From CAZDCD01 sp964503885 (GTDB lineage: Bacteria > Bacteroidota > Bacteroidia > Bacteroidales > UBA10428): a stretch of 64,000 nucleotides of DNA. This document shows positions 52,864-62,683 of this stretch, piece after piece. Location of the stretch: contig CAZDCD010000023.1 of NCBI GenBank assembly GCA_964503885.1, positions 8,306 to 72,305 of the forward strand. Direction: 5' to 3'. The position numbers were made by a program, and so were the translations under genes. The notes beneath the pieces are model-generated. The model saw nothing but the letters and a program-made list of their open reading frames with translations, was not told the origin of the DNA and did not search any database. How positions within the stretch are numbered: the first letter of the stretch is position 1; each line of letters begins with the position of its first letter.

Positions 52864-54951
52864 CTATTTCTTTTCGTGAATTCCTGTGAAAACCGCCTTA
52901 ATTTTCTGCTCCCGTGTTATGAGTACCGAATAAACAACCTCAAGCAATTGGGCTGATTTGATTGGCTTGGAAAGAAAATCCACGCAACCTGATTTGAGGC
53001 AAATTTCGCGGTCGTTATCCATAACGTAAGCAGTCTGGGCAACAATCGGAAGTTCAGGCCGTATGGTACGGATATAGTTAATCGCTTCAAGACCGTTGAT
53101 CTCCGGCATCTTGATATCCATAAGAACCATGTCGATATCCCGATTCGTCTCAGCCATGTTTACTGCTTCGAGGCCATTTTTTGCCCAGAGGATTTTGACT
53201 CCGGTATTTTTCAGGATCTCAGTCAGGTAAAAAAAATTGATCTCTTCATCTTCTGCGATCAGGATGGTATATTTTTTCAGGGGAAACTTTTTCTGAAATA
53301 CAGGAAAGTGGATCTTTTTTTTCTCAGTCTTCGTTGCTACTCCAAATTCTATCGGAATAACAAAGTAGAATGTGGAACCCTGGCCGACTTCGGATTCCAC
53401 CCAGATATCCCCACCGAGAAGATTCACAATATTGCGTGTAATGGCAAGGCCCAGACCTGTTCCGCCATGTTCTTTCGTATAGCTGCTCTCAAGCTGAAAA
53501 AAACGTTCAAAAACAGCATCAAGCTTTTTCCTGGGAATGCCACAGCCGGTATCCTTCACATAGCATAGCATGTTCTTATCATCGATCTGCTTGCAGCCAA
53601 ACTGGACATAGCCTTTGCCTGTAAATTTCAAGGCATTGCTCAGCAGGTTGCTGAACACCTGCTTTAACCTGTCGGGATCGGTGATCAGGTTTTTAGCGCT
53701 GAGTTTGTCAATATCAAGGATCAGGTCAATGTCAGCCTTATTTTCCTTTTTTAAAAATTCATCGAAAATGGAATGCAGTTCCTCGAGGAGTTCATGGATA
53801 TTGCATTCAATTGGCCTGATCTTGAATTGTTTTGAATCTAATTTTGCAATATCAATGATATCTTCGATCAGTTTAAGCAGGTTATTGCCGCTCTTCTGGA
53901 TCAGCTTCAGGTATTCATGACGTTCCTCATTGCTCATATTTTCATTAATCATGAGGTCTGAAAAACCGATGATGGCATTCATGGGTGTCCTGATCTCGTG
54001 ACTGAGGTTTGCCAGGAATGCCGTTTTCAGATTATCGCCCTCCTCGGCTTTTATTTTTGCCAGTTCCAGCTGGTGTTCCATCTCCTTTCTTTCGGTAAGG
54101 TCATCGAACATAATTACCGTACCGTTAAGCTTTTCGCTGATATCTATCATCTTCTTCAGCTTGATGCGAAAGAACCGTTTTCCGACATTGGTATCAAGAA
54201 ACGATTCGTATGCAATTTCGTGCAGGCTCGACCGGATAAAATCGTTCAGTCTTTCACTAACAGATCGTAATGCTTCTCCCGATCGTACTTCATTATAATA
54301 AAGTGTGCCGTCAATTTTGATATCCGAGAATAGTTTTGAGGCAGCCAGGTTGAAATTCACAATACGGTTGTTCCCGTCAAGAACGATGAGGGGTGAGTAG
54401 AATCCTTCGAAAATAGTGAGGTACTTGTTCTTCTCATTGGTCAGATTTCTGTTTGCCGACTGCAGTTCTGTAATAATCTCATCCCCGGAATGCGACGACC
54501 ATTCTTTGGTATAGGCTATTTCAATCCTGTCAAATGCCCTTTCCGTAAAATATTGAAAGTGTTTCTTTCCCTGATCACTGAGGTGTGAATATACAATCAG
54601 ATCGTAATACGATTGCCTGTAGTATTTCATCAATCCCATAAACATGCTTATCGTAACCCCGCGGCTGCGGTGTTTTTGAGCTTCGGTCAAACCAAATTCC
54701 GAAGCCGGATCGTGAACATAGTCATCATCGGGATCGAATTCCGGAATTTTATCCCCAAATGCTTCAATGGCCTGGATCAGAGAACCGGATAATCCGTTAA
54801 CAGATAAACGCCAGGCCTCCCGCAGCGTTGGGGTATATTTGGTAAAATCATTCTGTATGGCATATTCCAGTACCTTTTTCATCAACCATTCTTCGTTTTG
54901 CCGGAGCAGCTCAATAAAGGAACCTATATGCAATCCCCGTTTCCTGTTCAT
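52864..54951 (-). CDS. Hybrid histidine kinase with PAS and receiver domains
   Basis: A 695-residue cytoplasmic hybrid kinase. Residues 1-175 form a helical domain of the RsbR/STAS-associated N-terminal type (EWLMKKVLEYAIQNDFTKYTP, MGLMKYYRQSYYDLIVY), with no membrane segment. A PAS domain (NKYLTIFEGFYSPLIVLDGNNRIVNFNLAASKLF) covers about 185-290. HisKA has the phospho-His in LANLSHEIRTPMNAIIGFSDLM. HATPase has LSNALKFTGKGYVQFG and KEHGGTGLGLAI. The C-terminal receiver has its phospho-Asp in MVLMDIKMPEINGLEA. It is orphan: no DNA-binding partner is adjacent. The ligand is unknown; the N-terminal domain may sense a soluble cue. Confidence 0.9.
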   Translation of the reverse strand: MNRKRGLHIGSFIELLRQNEEWLMKKVLEYAIQNDFTKYTPTLREAWRLSVNGLSGSLIQAIEAFGDKIPEFDPDDDYVHDPASEFGLTEAQKHRSRGVTISMFMGLMKYYRQSYYDLIVYSHLSDQGKKHFQYFTERAFDRIEIAYTKEWSSHSGDEIITELQSANRNLTNEKNKYLTIFEGFYSPLIVLDGNNRIVNFNLAASKLFSDIKIDGTLYYNEVRSGEALRSVSERLNDFIRSSLHEIAYESFLDTNVGKRFFRIKLKKMIDISEKLNGTVIMFDDLTERKEMEHQLELAKIKAEEGDNLKTAFLANLSHEIRTPMNAIIGFSDLMINENMSNEERHEYLKLIQKSGNNLLKLIEDIIDIAKLDSKQFKIRPIECNIHELLEELHSIFDEFLKKENKADIDLILDIDKLSAKNLITDPDRLKQVFSNLLSNALKFTGKGYVQFGCKQIDDKNMLCYVKDTGCGIPRKKLDAVFERFFQLESSYTKEHGGTGLGLAITRNIVNLLGGDIWVESEVGQGSTFYFVIPIEFGVATKTEKKKIHFPVFQKKFPLKKYTILIAEDEEINFFYLTEILKNTGVKILWAKNGLEAVNMAETNRDIDMVLMDIKMPEINGLEAINYIRTIRPELPIVAQTAYVMDNDREICLKSGCVDFLSKPIKSAQLLEVVYSVLITREQKIKAVFTGIHEKK

Positions 54952-55106
54952 ACAAATACTCCCCTCTCAGATTAGAATTTTGGATATTCTGTCGTTAATT
55001 TACCACACCCTTCTAACAAAATTACGTTCAGAACATGTAGCAAACAGAAAGGGCAGTATGAGATTAATTACCGCATACAGGTGATATTGATCACTCAATT
55101 AACCAA

Positions 55107-55538
55107 TCATGAATGGAATTTACGAAGGGATTTCTGGGGTAAATTTCTGAGAGTAAAAGCAGTAGTAATAATATCAATGGTTCTTAATTTATCGGCGATT
55201 TCCTGAACTTTTTTTTCGGAGATTTCGCCGCCGACCTGAAGAAAAAAATCAACATTCCTGTATTCATGCAATAAGAAGCCGTTGCTGCACCTGTTCGAAA
55301 TAAGATCGAACTTCAGATAAAGTTCCTCATCATGAAAACTGAATACGCTAAATTCCTGGTCTTCATCAAGCTGCTCGTTAAATGCCTTCAGGTTATCGGT
55401 ACGTTTCAGCTCAAAGCCAAGTGTCCTGTTTATGCTCCAGGACAACCTGTAGTCGTTTTCATGAGATGATATGGCGACAAGAAAAAAGTCCTGGACAGGT
55501 TTTACAGTTAACCGGTGTATTTTTTTTTTGTCCACCAC
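55107..55538 (-). CDS. IPExxxVDY-family protein
   Basis: The 143-residue protein is of the small Bacteroidota family usually encoded just after rnc. The start VDKKKIHRLTVKPVQDFFLVAISSHENDYRLSWSINRTLGFELKR and the C-terminal NVDFFLQVGGEISEKKVQEIADKLRTIDIITTAF fit the family pattern, though the name-giving IPExxxVDY motif is altered here. The function is unknown. It follows rnc by 7 bases at the end of the acpP-fabF-rnc operon. Confidence 0.72.
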   Translation of the reverse strand: MVDKKKIHRLTVKPVQDFFLVAISSHENDYRLSWSINRTLGFELKRTDNLKAFNEQLDEDQEFSVFSFHDEELYLKFDLISNRCSNGFLLHEYRNVDFFLQVGGEISEKKVQEIADKLRTIDIITTAFTLRNLPQKSLRKFHS

Positions 55539-55545
55539 TTTTTAG

Positions 55546-56274
55546 TTATAAGGGTTCTTCCTCAATGATCTTCAATGCCTGATGTGCTGCGTTCTGTTCA
55601 GCTTCTTTCTTTGATGAGCCTATTCCCCTCCCGACAATTTTATCGACGATGATCAGGTGGGAAACAAACAGCGTATTGGTATCGTTTGATTCCTCGAAAC
55701 AGGCAAAGTTCACCTCTTTTTTGTTTTTTTGTCCCCATTCTATGATCCTGCTTTTAAAATCGTTTTCCGATTCCTGAAGCCTGTTCAGGTTTATATGATT
55801 GTGAATGATCCGGTTGATGACCACTTTTCTTGTCGTACAAAATCCTTTGTCGACAAAAAGCGCACCTATGAGCGCTTCGAGTGCGTCTCCGTATATCGAT
55901 TTATGGTTATCGCTGGTGAGCTTTGACCTGATAATGTTTGGAATGCCCAGCTTAATGGCAACATGGTTGAGATTTTCACGGTTTACGATCTTTGAGCGCA
56001 TCTGGGTAAGGAACCCTTCGTCTTTTTCCGGGAATTTTATATAGAGGTATTCCGCGATTATGGAATCGAGAACGGCATCGCCGAGATACTCGAGACGTTC
56101 GTTATTCATGCTCAGGTCTTTGAAGATCGGGTAAGCTATTGATTTATGCACAAGAGCGAGCTGGTAAGGTTCGAAATTTCGCGGTACGAACCCAATAATA
56201 CGTTTTAGCAGTTTTGAAAAATTTTTTTCAGGTTGATAAAGGTACTTTTTCGGTTGGAAAAATAAACCTGGCAC
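55546..56274 (-). CDS. rnc: Ribonuclease III
   Basis: A double-strand-specific endonuclease that processes rRNA precursors and other structured RNA. The 242-residue protein has the signature NERLEYLGDAVLDSIIAEYLY (about residues 58-78), the second catalytic block SIYGDALEALIGALFVDKGF, and a C-terminal double-stranded RNA-binding domain (LIVDKIVGRGIGSSKKEAEQNAAHQALK). It lies 3 bases after fabF in the minus-strand operon. Confidence 0.95.
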   Translation of the reverse strand: MPGLFFQPKKYLYQPEKNFSKLLKRIIGFVPRNFEPYQLALVHKSIAYPIFKDLSMNNERLEYLGDAVLDSIIAEYLYIKFPEKDEGFLTQMRSKIVNRENLNHVAIKLGIPNIIRSKLTSDNHKSIYGDALEALIGALFVDKGFCTTRKVVINRIIHNHINLNRLQESENDFKSRIIEWGQKNKKEVNFACFEESNDTNTLFVSHLIIVDKIVGRGIGSSKKEAEQNAAHQALKIIEEEPL

Positions 56275-56277
56275 GTA

Positions 56278-57531
56278 TTAATCGCTAAATTTAGTTACAA
56301 CGATTGAACTGTTATGTCCCCCGAAACCAAAAGTGTTGCTCAGTGCTGACCGGATGACCCTCTTTTCTGCTTTATTCACTGTCAAATTTAATTTCTGGTC
56401 AATTTCCGGATCAAACGTTTTAAAATTGATTGTCGGCGGAACGATATCATACCTGGTAGCCAGAATGCATGCGATAGCTTCAACAGCACCTGCCGCGCCG
56501 AGCAAATGACCGGTCATTGATTTGGTTGAACTGATGTTCAGCTTAAAGGCCTGCTCTCCAAAAACCTTGATAATCGCCCTTGTTTCGGAAATATCGCCCA
56601 GGGTTGTGGCAGTTCCGTGGACATTAATGTAATCGATATCCCCTGTAGTCAGCTTTGCATCTTCAAGAGCAAATTTCATCACATTGGCTGCCCCGAGTCC
56701 GTCGGGATGGGGAGCGGTAAGATGAAAGGCATCTGCCGACATTCCTCCGCCCACGATCTCGGCATATATTCTTGCTCCTCTTGCTTTGGCATGTTCAAGC
56801 TCTTCAAGCACAAGCGCACCCGCACCTTCACCCATCACAAATCCGTCGCGCGAAACATCGAACGGTCTCGACGCGGTCCTGTATTCTTCGTTGTTCGTCG
56901 AGAGGGCCTGCATGGCATTAAACCCTCCGACTCCGGGTTCATTGATGGCTGCTTCAGAACCACCGGCCACAAATATGTTCGCTTTATGGAGCCTGATCAG
57001 GTTGTATGCATCTATAATGCTGTGTGTTGAGGTTGCGCATGCCGATACTGTGGCATAGTTCGGCCCCCTGAACCCATACTTGATCGATATCTGGCCGGCA
57101 GAAATATCCGGGATGATCTTCGGAATAAAAAACGGGTTGAACCTGGGAATGGAACCGCCCTCGATATAATTTCTCAGCTCGTTATGAAACGTTCCGAATC
57201 CGCCTATTCCTGACCCGAAAATCACCCCTACACGGTCGAGATCCAGTCTTTCCAGCTCAACCCCGGAATCTTTTATGGCTTCATCAGCGGCAACCATGGC
57301 ATACATGGTAAACTGATCGAGCTTACGGGCTTCTTTCCGGTCGAAATGATCTTCAGGGTTGAAGTTTTTAACTTCGCAAGCAAATTTCGTCTTAAACTTT
57401 TCGGTATTGAAATGTGTTATAAGCTCAGACCCGCTTACACCATCAATAAGATTCTTCCAGAACTCGGGAACTGTATTCCCGATCGGAGTTACCGCGCCCA
57501 AGCCTGTTATAACAACACGCTTCAATTCCAT
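56278..57531 (-). CDS. fabF: Beta-ketoacyl-ACP synthase II
   Basis: Elongates fatty acyl-ACP with malonyl-ACP. The 417-residue condensing enzyme has the Cys-His-His triad: Cys in TVSACATSTHS, His in NVHGTATTLGD and His in KSMTGHLLGAAGA. The opening KRVVITGLGAVTPIGNTV is typical. It lies 24 bases after acpP in the same operon, followed by rnc, which is the standard Bacteroidota order. Confidence 0.96.
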   Translation of the reverse strand: MELKRVVITGLGAVTPIGNTVPEFWKNLIDGVSGSELITHFNTEKFKTKFACEVKNFNPEDHFDRKEARKLDQFTMYAMVAADEAIKDSGVELERLDLDRVGVIFGSGIGGFGTFHNELRNYIEGGSIPRFNPFFIPKIIPDISAGQISIKYGFRGPNYATVSACATSTHSIIDAYNLIRLHKANIFVAGGSEAAINEPGVGGFNAMQALSTNNEEYRTASRPFDVSRDGFVMGEGAGALVLEELEHAKARGARIYAEIVGGGMSADAFHLTAPHPDGLGAANVMKFALEDAKLTTGDIDYINVHGTATTLGDISETRAIIKVFGEQAFKLNISSTKSMTGHLLGAAGAVEAIACILATRYDIVPPTINFKTFDPEIDQKLNLTVNKAEKRVIRSALSNTFGFGGHNSSIVVTKFSD

Positions 57532-57555
57532 ACAAGAAAATGTTTGGTGAAAATC

Positions 57556-57792
57556 TTACTTTGCGTTGTCTTCGATATACTTGATCGCTTCGCCCACAGT
57601 GGAAATGTTTTCAGCCTGATCATCAGGAATACCAATATTGAATTCTTTTTCAAATTCCATGATCAATTCAACGGTATCAAGTGAATCAGCACCCAGGTCG
57701 TTAGTAAAGCTGGCTTCAGGTGTTACTTCGTTTTCATCTACTCCGAGCTTATCAACAATGATAGCTTTTACTCTAGAAGCAATGTCAGACAT
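57556..57792 (-). CDS. acpP: Acyl carrier protein
   Basis: A 78-residue acidic carrier of fatty-acid intermediates. The phosphopantetheine serine is in LGADSLDTVELIMEFEKEF (about residue 38). It is first gene of acpP-fabF-rnc-IPExxxVDY, under the promoter at 57837-57867, and divergent from purN. Confidence 0.97.
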   Translation of the reverse strand: MSDIASRVKAIIVDKLGVDENEVTPEASFTNDLGADSLDTVELIMEFEKEFNIGIPDDQAENISTVGEAIKYIEDNAK

Positions 57793-57836
57793 ATTTTCAA
57801 AATTTAATTAATAATAATGTGTTAATTTTGACTGTG

Positions 57837-57867
57837 CAAAGAAAATGCAAAATTGAATAAAATCAAA
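57837..57867 (-). promoter_or_regulatory. Promoter of the acpP-fabF-rnc operon
   Basis: On the minus strand, TTTG (57864-57867), a 19-base spacer and TTTCTTTG (57837-57844) followed by C match the Bacteroidetes -33/-7 pattern with one change in the TA pair. The element is 44 bases upstream of acpP. Confidence 0.6.
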
Positions 57868-58010
57868 TAAAAAAAAATTATTCTAACAAAAATATCTTTT
57901 TTCCGTTAAAAATAGTTAGTTTGAAGGAAATTAAATACATGACACATGTGTTTTTTGCTTTTTGCCCGGTTGCATTGCCTTCCTGCTGAAAACACATTAA
58001 CGTTAAACAG

Positions 58011-58598
58011 ATGAAAACTTCAAATCTTGCCATTTTCGCGTCAGGATCAGGAACCAATGCCGAAAATATAGCCCGCTATTTCGGACCCGACCGGTTTATC
58101 CATGTTGTCCTGATCCTCTCGAACAAGCCTGATGCTTATGTGCTTACAAGGGCTGAATCTCTCGGTATCCCTACGGTAGTTTTTAACAGAAACGATTTTT
58201 GCGAGTCAGGTATGGTGAGGCATGCCCTGCATGATCACCACATCGACTGGATTGTGCTGGCCGGATTCCTCTGGCTTGTACCTGAATACCTTATCGCGGA
58301 TTACCCCGGAAGGATCGTGAATATTCATCCGGCCCTTTTGCCCGGATACGGGGGAAAAGGCATGTACGGATCCAGGGTTCATGAAGCCGTGATCACAAAT
58401 CGTGAAAAGGAATCGGGCATCACCATTCATTATGTGAATCATGAGTATGACAGTGGAAACATCATTTTTCAGGCCAGATGTCCCGTGGAATCCTGCGATA
58501 CCCCGGAAACTCTTGCCCGTAAAGTACACCGGCTTGAATATTTACATTATCCGAAAGTGCTTGAAGAGCTGATACGGAATGCGGAAAAGGGGAAGTAA
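58011..58598 (+). CDS. purN: Phosphoribosylglycinamide formyltransferase
   Basis: Transfers a formyl group from 10-formyl-THF to GAR in purine synthesis. The 195-residue protein has the substrate loop LAIFASGSGTNAENIARYF (residues 6-24), the catalytic region IVNIHPALLPGYGGKGMYG (Asn-His) and Asp of VNHEYDSGNIIFQ. It is divergent from acpP and convergent with the M23 peptidase. Confidence 0.95.
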   Translation: MKTSNLAIFASGSGTNAENIARYFGPDRFIHVVLILSNKPDAYVLTRAESLGIPTVVFNRNDFCESGMVRHALHDHHIDWIVLAGFLWLVPEYLIADYPGRIVNIHPALLPGYGGKGMYGSRVHEAVITNREKESGITIHYVNHEYDSGNIIFQARCPVESCDTPETLARKVHRLEYLHYPKVLEELIRNAEKGK

Positions 58599-58629
58599 GG
58601 GGCATGCCGCATGCAGTATACAGTGTGCC

Positions 58630-59883
58630 TCAGAATTCGTTGAGTCTTTCAAGAACCACTGCTTTAACCGAATCGAATGCCGGCAGGTTTTCTTCACGCA
58701 CAGGCTCAACAGGAGGGGCCTCCACTTTCAGCGGATCCACGGGCACGTTGTTCTTATAAAACCTGAAATCGAGGTGAGGACCTGTGGACAGGCCCGAACT
58801 TCCGACATAACCGATAACATCGCCCTGTTTTACATAACCACCGGAATGAATTCCTTTTCCGTAACCGCTCAGGTGCATATATGCCGTGGTATATATACTG
58901 TTATGGCGGATTTTTACCATCCTTCCTGCTCCGCCCTCAAAGCTCATCCTGATCACTCTTCCGTCGCCGATGGCAAGTACGGGAGTGCCTATGGGAGCAG
59001 CATAGTCGACCCCATGATGGGGACGCCTGATCTTGAGAATAGGATGCATCCTGCTGTTTGAAAACCTGGAACTGATCCTCGAATACCTCAGCGGCGCTTT
59101 CAGGAATGCTTTTCTAAGGCTGTTGCCCACCGTATCGTAAAAGCTCTCAACACTGTCCTGAACAAACGGTATGGCATAAAAATCAGTCCCGGCATGCCTG
59201 AAATATGCACACTGAATACTTTGAATGCCTGCTGAAGCGGTGTCGACATACATCTCATTATAGATCACCCTGAAACTGTCTTCGGGTTGAAGACCGAAAA
59301 AATCGATCGTCCATGCATAAATTTCGGAGAGTTCAATGGCTACCATCGGGTTGATCCGGTTATCGATCATTGTGTTCCATAAAGATGTTTCTATACTCGC
59401 CGAGGCCTTTTTTTCAACCAGCCTGACCGCTTTTTCTTTTACCGAGATCTTCAGGCTGTCGGTAAAATCAAACACCACATACTCGATGGGCGTGTGGGAA
59501 TATACCAGGTATTTAAGCTGATACAGGGTATCCTTTGACAGGAAAACCGTGTATTCATTCCCTGCCCGTATCTTCCTGAGGTCAAATTCATGTTGCGAAG
59601 AAAGAATAAGCCTGTTCAGGCGCCCTTCAGACAAAGAATACTGATTCAGGATCCCGATAAGGTTCTGATTTCGCCTGATCTTACCCACCTCGATAAAAAA
59701 CGAATCGACCGGTATACCATATAAAAGGCTGGGAACAGGTTCATCAACCATGGTAGTATCCATCGCTGCTTCGATATTGATATCCCGTGCCCTGTATTTT
59801 GTAATATAAAAGTATGCGGCCAGGGCTGCAATAATGATGAGTAAAATAACCCCCGACGTGATTATTCTTCTTCTTTTATTCAT
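58630..59883 (-). CDS. M23 family metallopeptidase-like protein
   Basis: The 417-residue envelope protein has one N-terminal membrane anchor (VILLIIIAALAAYFYI, residues 12-27), an OapA/LysM-like middle region and a C-terminal LytM domain. The first zinc motif is intact: HHGVDYAAPIG (HxxxD). The second, usually HxH, reads STGPHLDFRFYKN, that is H-x-D. The upstream active-site His is kept in TTAYMHLSGY. Aspartate can bind zinc, so cleavage of peptidoglycan peptides is possible but less sure. Some Bacteroidota relatives may also vary here. Confidence 0.85.
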   Translation of the reverse strand: MNKRRRIITSGVILLIIIAALAAYFYITKYRARDINIEAAMDTTMVDEPVPSLLYGIPVDSFFIEVGKIRRNQNLIGILNQYSLSEGRLNRLILSSQHEFDLRKIRAGNEYTVFLSKDTLYQLKYLVYSHTPIEYVVFDFTDSLKISVKEKAVRLVEKKASASIETSLWNTMIDNRINPMVAIELSEIYAWTIDFFGLQPEDSFRVIYNEMYVDTASAGIQSIQCAYFRHAGTDFYAIPFVQDSVESFYDTVGNSLRKAFLKAPLRYSRISSRFSNSRMHPILKIRRPHHGVDYAAPIGTPVLAIGDGRVIRMSFEGGAGRMVKIRHNSIYTTAYMHLSGYGKGIHSGGYVKQGDVIGYVGSSGLSTGPHLDFRFYKNNVPVDPLKVEAPPVEPVREENLPAFDSVKAVVLERLNEF

Positions 59884-59927
59884 TTTTATTTGTCTTTTTA
59901 TGGTTATCTGTCACCCATATGTTAACC

Positions 59928-59997
59928 AGTGACGAGTAGCGAGTGACGGGATTTATATCCGGAATTTCTTGTCACTCGTCACTCGTTACTCGTCACT
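59928..59997. repeat. Inverted heptamer-repeat hairpin
   Basis: The left arm AGTGACGAGTAGCGAGTGAC (59928-59947) is the inverse complement of 59978-59997 with one mismatch in 20, across 30 bases. Each arm is built of a 7-base unit (GTCACTC and variants); the right side carries nearly four copies from 59971. The right arm covers the leuS stop codon (59996-59998). It could act as a leuS terminator or a mobile or slippage-prone repeat. Confidence 0.75.
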
Positions 59998-62683
59998 ACA
60001 CAACCACCACATTCACAATCTTCTTAGGTACAAATATGACTCTTGTATTTTTATCTTTGATCCATTTTTGTGAGAGTTCATGGGAAAGAACAATATTCTC
60101 GACCTCCTCTTTGGATATCTCAGCACTTAATTCAAGTTTAAACCTGAGTTTCCCATTAAATGAGATAGGATATTCAATTGTAGCTTCAACAAGGTACGCT
60201 TCATTGTATTCGGGAAAAGAAGCATAGGCAATGCTGTTCCTGTTTCCGTATATGCTCCAGATCTCTTCGGCCAGATGGGGTGCAAAAGGCGACAGGCATT
60301 TTATGAACAGTTCTGCCGTTTCCCTGGTTACCCTGCCTTTCTTCATGCAGTGATTGGTGAATTCCATCATCTTGGCTATGGCAGTGTTAAATCGCAGTCC
60401 CTCGATATCCGACTGCACTTTCTTAATTGTCTGGTGGAGCATTTTAAGCGTTTCCTGATCGTCGGAACCCTCGAAAAGATTGCCGGTATCCGAAAAAAAT
60501 TTGTGCACCCTTGACAGGAAGCCAAACACCCCCTTTACGCCTGTTTCAGCCCAGGGCTTTGTAGTTTCCAGGGGTCCCATGAACATCTCGTAAAGGCGCA
60601 GCGAATCGGCACCATACCGGCTCACCACATCATCGGGATTCACGACATTTTTAAGGGTTTTCGACATTTTGGCTACAATCTGAGCCAGCTCGTCCCCGGT
60701 TTTTTTTGAATAGAATTTCCCTTCCCGCTCTTCTACATCGTCGGTAGGCATCTTTGATCCCGCTTTATTCTCGTAGGCAAATGCCAGGATCATGCCCTGG
60801 TTAAAGAGCCTTGCATAGGGCTCGTCATCGGAAACGATCCCGAGGTCGAACAATACTTTTTGCCAGAAACGGCTGTAAAGCAGGTGCAATACCGCATGTT
60901 CGGCTCCCCCGATATACAGGTCGACCGGCATCCAGTATTTTTCGTTTTTAGCCGAAAATGGCTCCTTCGTGTTACGCGGATCGGTAAAACGAAGGTAATA
61001 CCAGCATGAACCGGCCCACTGGGGCATTGTATTCGTTTCCCGCCTTCCTTTGCGCCCTTTCGGGCCGTACCTGCCCTCAATATCGGTGATATTCAGCCAC
61101 CGACCTGCATTGGCCAGCGGGGATTCCCCGTTATCACCGGGCTGGTAATGTTCCAACCCGGGAAGCATCAGCGGAAGCTCGTCGTCAGCCAGCACGGTGA
61201 TCTCACCGTCCTCCCAGTGAATTGCCGGAATGGGCTCGCCCCAGTAACGCTGCCGGCTGAATAACCAGTCGTGCAGCTTGTAATTTGTTTTGGCTTCCCC
61301 GATTCCCTTTTCCTCAAGCCAAACGGTGATTTTCCTGATGCCTTTCTCTTTGTCAAGTCCGTTGATGTCGATGCCACTGGCTTTATCCGAAGAATTTATA
61401 TAGATACCGTCTTCGGTCCAGCATTCCTCACCCGCCAGAACCCTTTTCCGGGTAACTTCGCCGGCACCTGCGGGATGCAGGATCGGTCTCACCGGGATAC
61501 CGAATTTTTTTGCAAATTCAAAATCCCTGGTATCATGTGCCGGAACAGCCATTATTGCTCCGGTTCCATAACTGGTTAACACATAATCGGCCACCCATAC
61601 GGGAATCTTTTCTCCGTTTACCGGGTTTACCGCGCAGCGGCCGGTAAAAACTCCTGTTTTTTCCTTTGCCAGATCGGTCCTGTCGAGGTCGGTTTTCAGT
61701 GCTGCAGCTTTTATATATGTATTCACCCGGTCTTTCGCTTCGGGCATTACGATCTTTCCGATCAGACGGTGCTCGGGAGCGATCACCATGTATGTGGCAC
61801 CGAAGAGCGTATCAGGTCTTGTGGTATAAACCCTCAGCTTTTCGTCCAATCCTTCGACGTCAAAATCAACCTCGGCACCGGTCGATTTGCCGATCCAGTT
61901 ACGCTGCATTTCCTTTACACTCTCCGGCCAGCGGGTTAATGTATCGAGTCCGTTCAGGAGCCTCTCGGCATAAAGGGGGATGCGCAGCAGCCACTGTTTG
62001 AGGTTCCTCCTTTCCACGTCCTTGCTTCCGCATTTTTCATGCGATCCGTCATGAAGTATCTCTTCGTTCGCACAAACGATCTTGCACTGGTTGCACCACC
62101 ACACCTGGGCGTCGTCGTAATAGGCAAGCCTCCTGCTGTTTTTATATTCCCGCACTGCCTCCTGACCTTTCTCCGTCACCTCACCGGGGATCACCAGCTC
62201 ATTTACTGGTCTGCCTTTCTGCATGTCCTCATCGAACCAGGTGTTGTATAGTCTTGTGAAAATCCACTGCGTCCATCTGTAATAGCCCGGATCGGTAGTA
62301 TTGATCTCCCGGTCCCAGTCATAACTTAATCCCAGTGACTTGATCTGGCGGCGGAACGTATCACAATTGTGTTTGGTGGTTACTGTCGGATGCGTTCCTG
62401 TCTGTATGGCATACTGCTCGGCCGGCAATCCGAAGGCATCCCAGCCCATCGGATGAAGGACATTAAATCCTTTCATCCGTTTATAGCGACAAAAAATATC
62501 AGTGGCTGTATACCCTTCGGGGTGACCTACATGCAGACCGTCTCCAGATGGATACGGGAACATATCGAGCACATACATCCGCTTTTCTTTCGGGAATGTC
62601 GGGTCTTCCGTGGATTTAAAGGTGTTGTTCTCCTCCCAGTATTTCTGCCATTTTCTTTCTATTTCAGTGAAATGATATTCCAT
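59996..62683 (-). CDS. leuS: Leucyl-tRNA synthetase
   Basis: The protein is 895 residues from the ATG at 62681-62683 (EYHFTEIERKWQKYWEENN); an earlier start at 62779 adds 32 residues with no family match. The class I HIGH motif is GLHVGHPEGYTATDIF. The CP1 editing domain has the Thr-rich YTTRPDTLFGATYMV and GTGAIMAVPAHDTRDFEF. KMSKS is KMSKTLKNVVNPDDVV (Ser replaced by Thr at the last position). The zinc region is CNQCKIVCANEE and WYYLRFTDP. The anticodon-binding domain is followed by a short C-terminal domain. Its stop lies in the heptamer repeat. Confidence 0.96.
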   Translation of the reverse strand: MEYHFTEIERKWQKYWEENNTFKSTEDPTFPKEKRMYVLDMFPYPSGDGLHVGHPEGYTATDIFCRYKRMKGFNVLHPMGWDAFGLPAEQYAIQTGTHPTVTTKHNCDTFRRQIKSLGLSYDWDREINTTDPGYYRWTQWIFTRLYNTWFDEDMQKGRPVNELVIPGEVTEKGQEAVREYKNSRRLAYYDDAQVWWCNQCKIVCANEEILHDGSHEKCGSKDVERRNLKQWLLRIPLYAERLLNGLDTLTRWPESVKEMQRNWIGKSTGAEVDFDVEGLDEKLRVYTTRPDTLFGATYMVIAPEHRLIGKIVMPEAKDRVNTYIKAAALKTDLDRTDLAKEKTGVFTGRCAVNPVNGEKIPVWVADYVLTSYGTGAIMAVPAHDTRDFEFAKKFGIPVRPILHPAGAGEVTRKRVLAGEECWTEDGIYINSSDKASGIDINGLDKEKGIRKITVWLEEKGIGEAKTNYKLHDWLFSRQRYWGEPIPAIHWEDGEITVLADDELPLMLPGLEHYQPGDNGESPLANAGRWLNITDIEGRYGPKGRKGRRETNTMPQWAGSCWYYLRFTDPRNTKEPFSAKNEKYWMPVDLYIGGAEHAVLHLLYSRFWQKVLFDLGIVSDDEPYARLFNQGMILAFAYENKAGSKMPTDDVEEREGKFYSKKTGDELAQIVAKMSKTLKNVVNPDDVVSRYGADSLRLYEMFMGPLETTKPWAETGVKGVFGFLSRVHKFFSDTGNLFEGSDDQETLKMLHQTIKKVQSDIEGLRFNTAIAKMMEFTNHCMKKGRVTRETAELFIKCLSPFAPHLAEEIWSIYGNRNSIAYASFPEYNEAYLVEATIEYPISFNGKLRFKLELSAEISKEEVENIVLSHELSQKWIKDKNTRVIFVPKKIVNVVVV

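Noticed and set aside
59971..59997. CRISPR-like repeats
   Set aside because: The units are 7 bases with no spacers and no cas genes; it is a heptamer tandem repeat.
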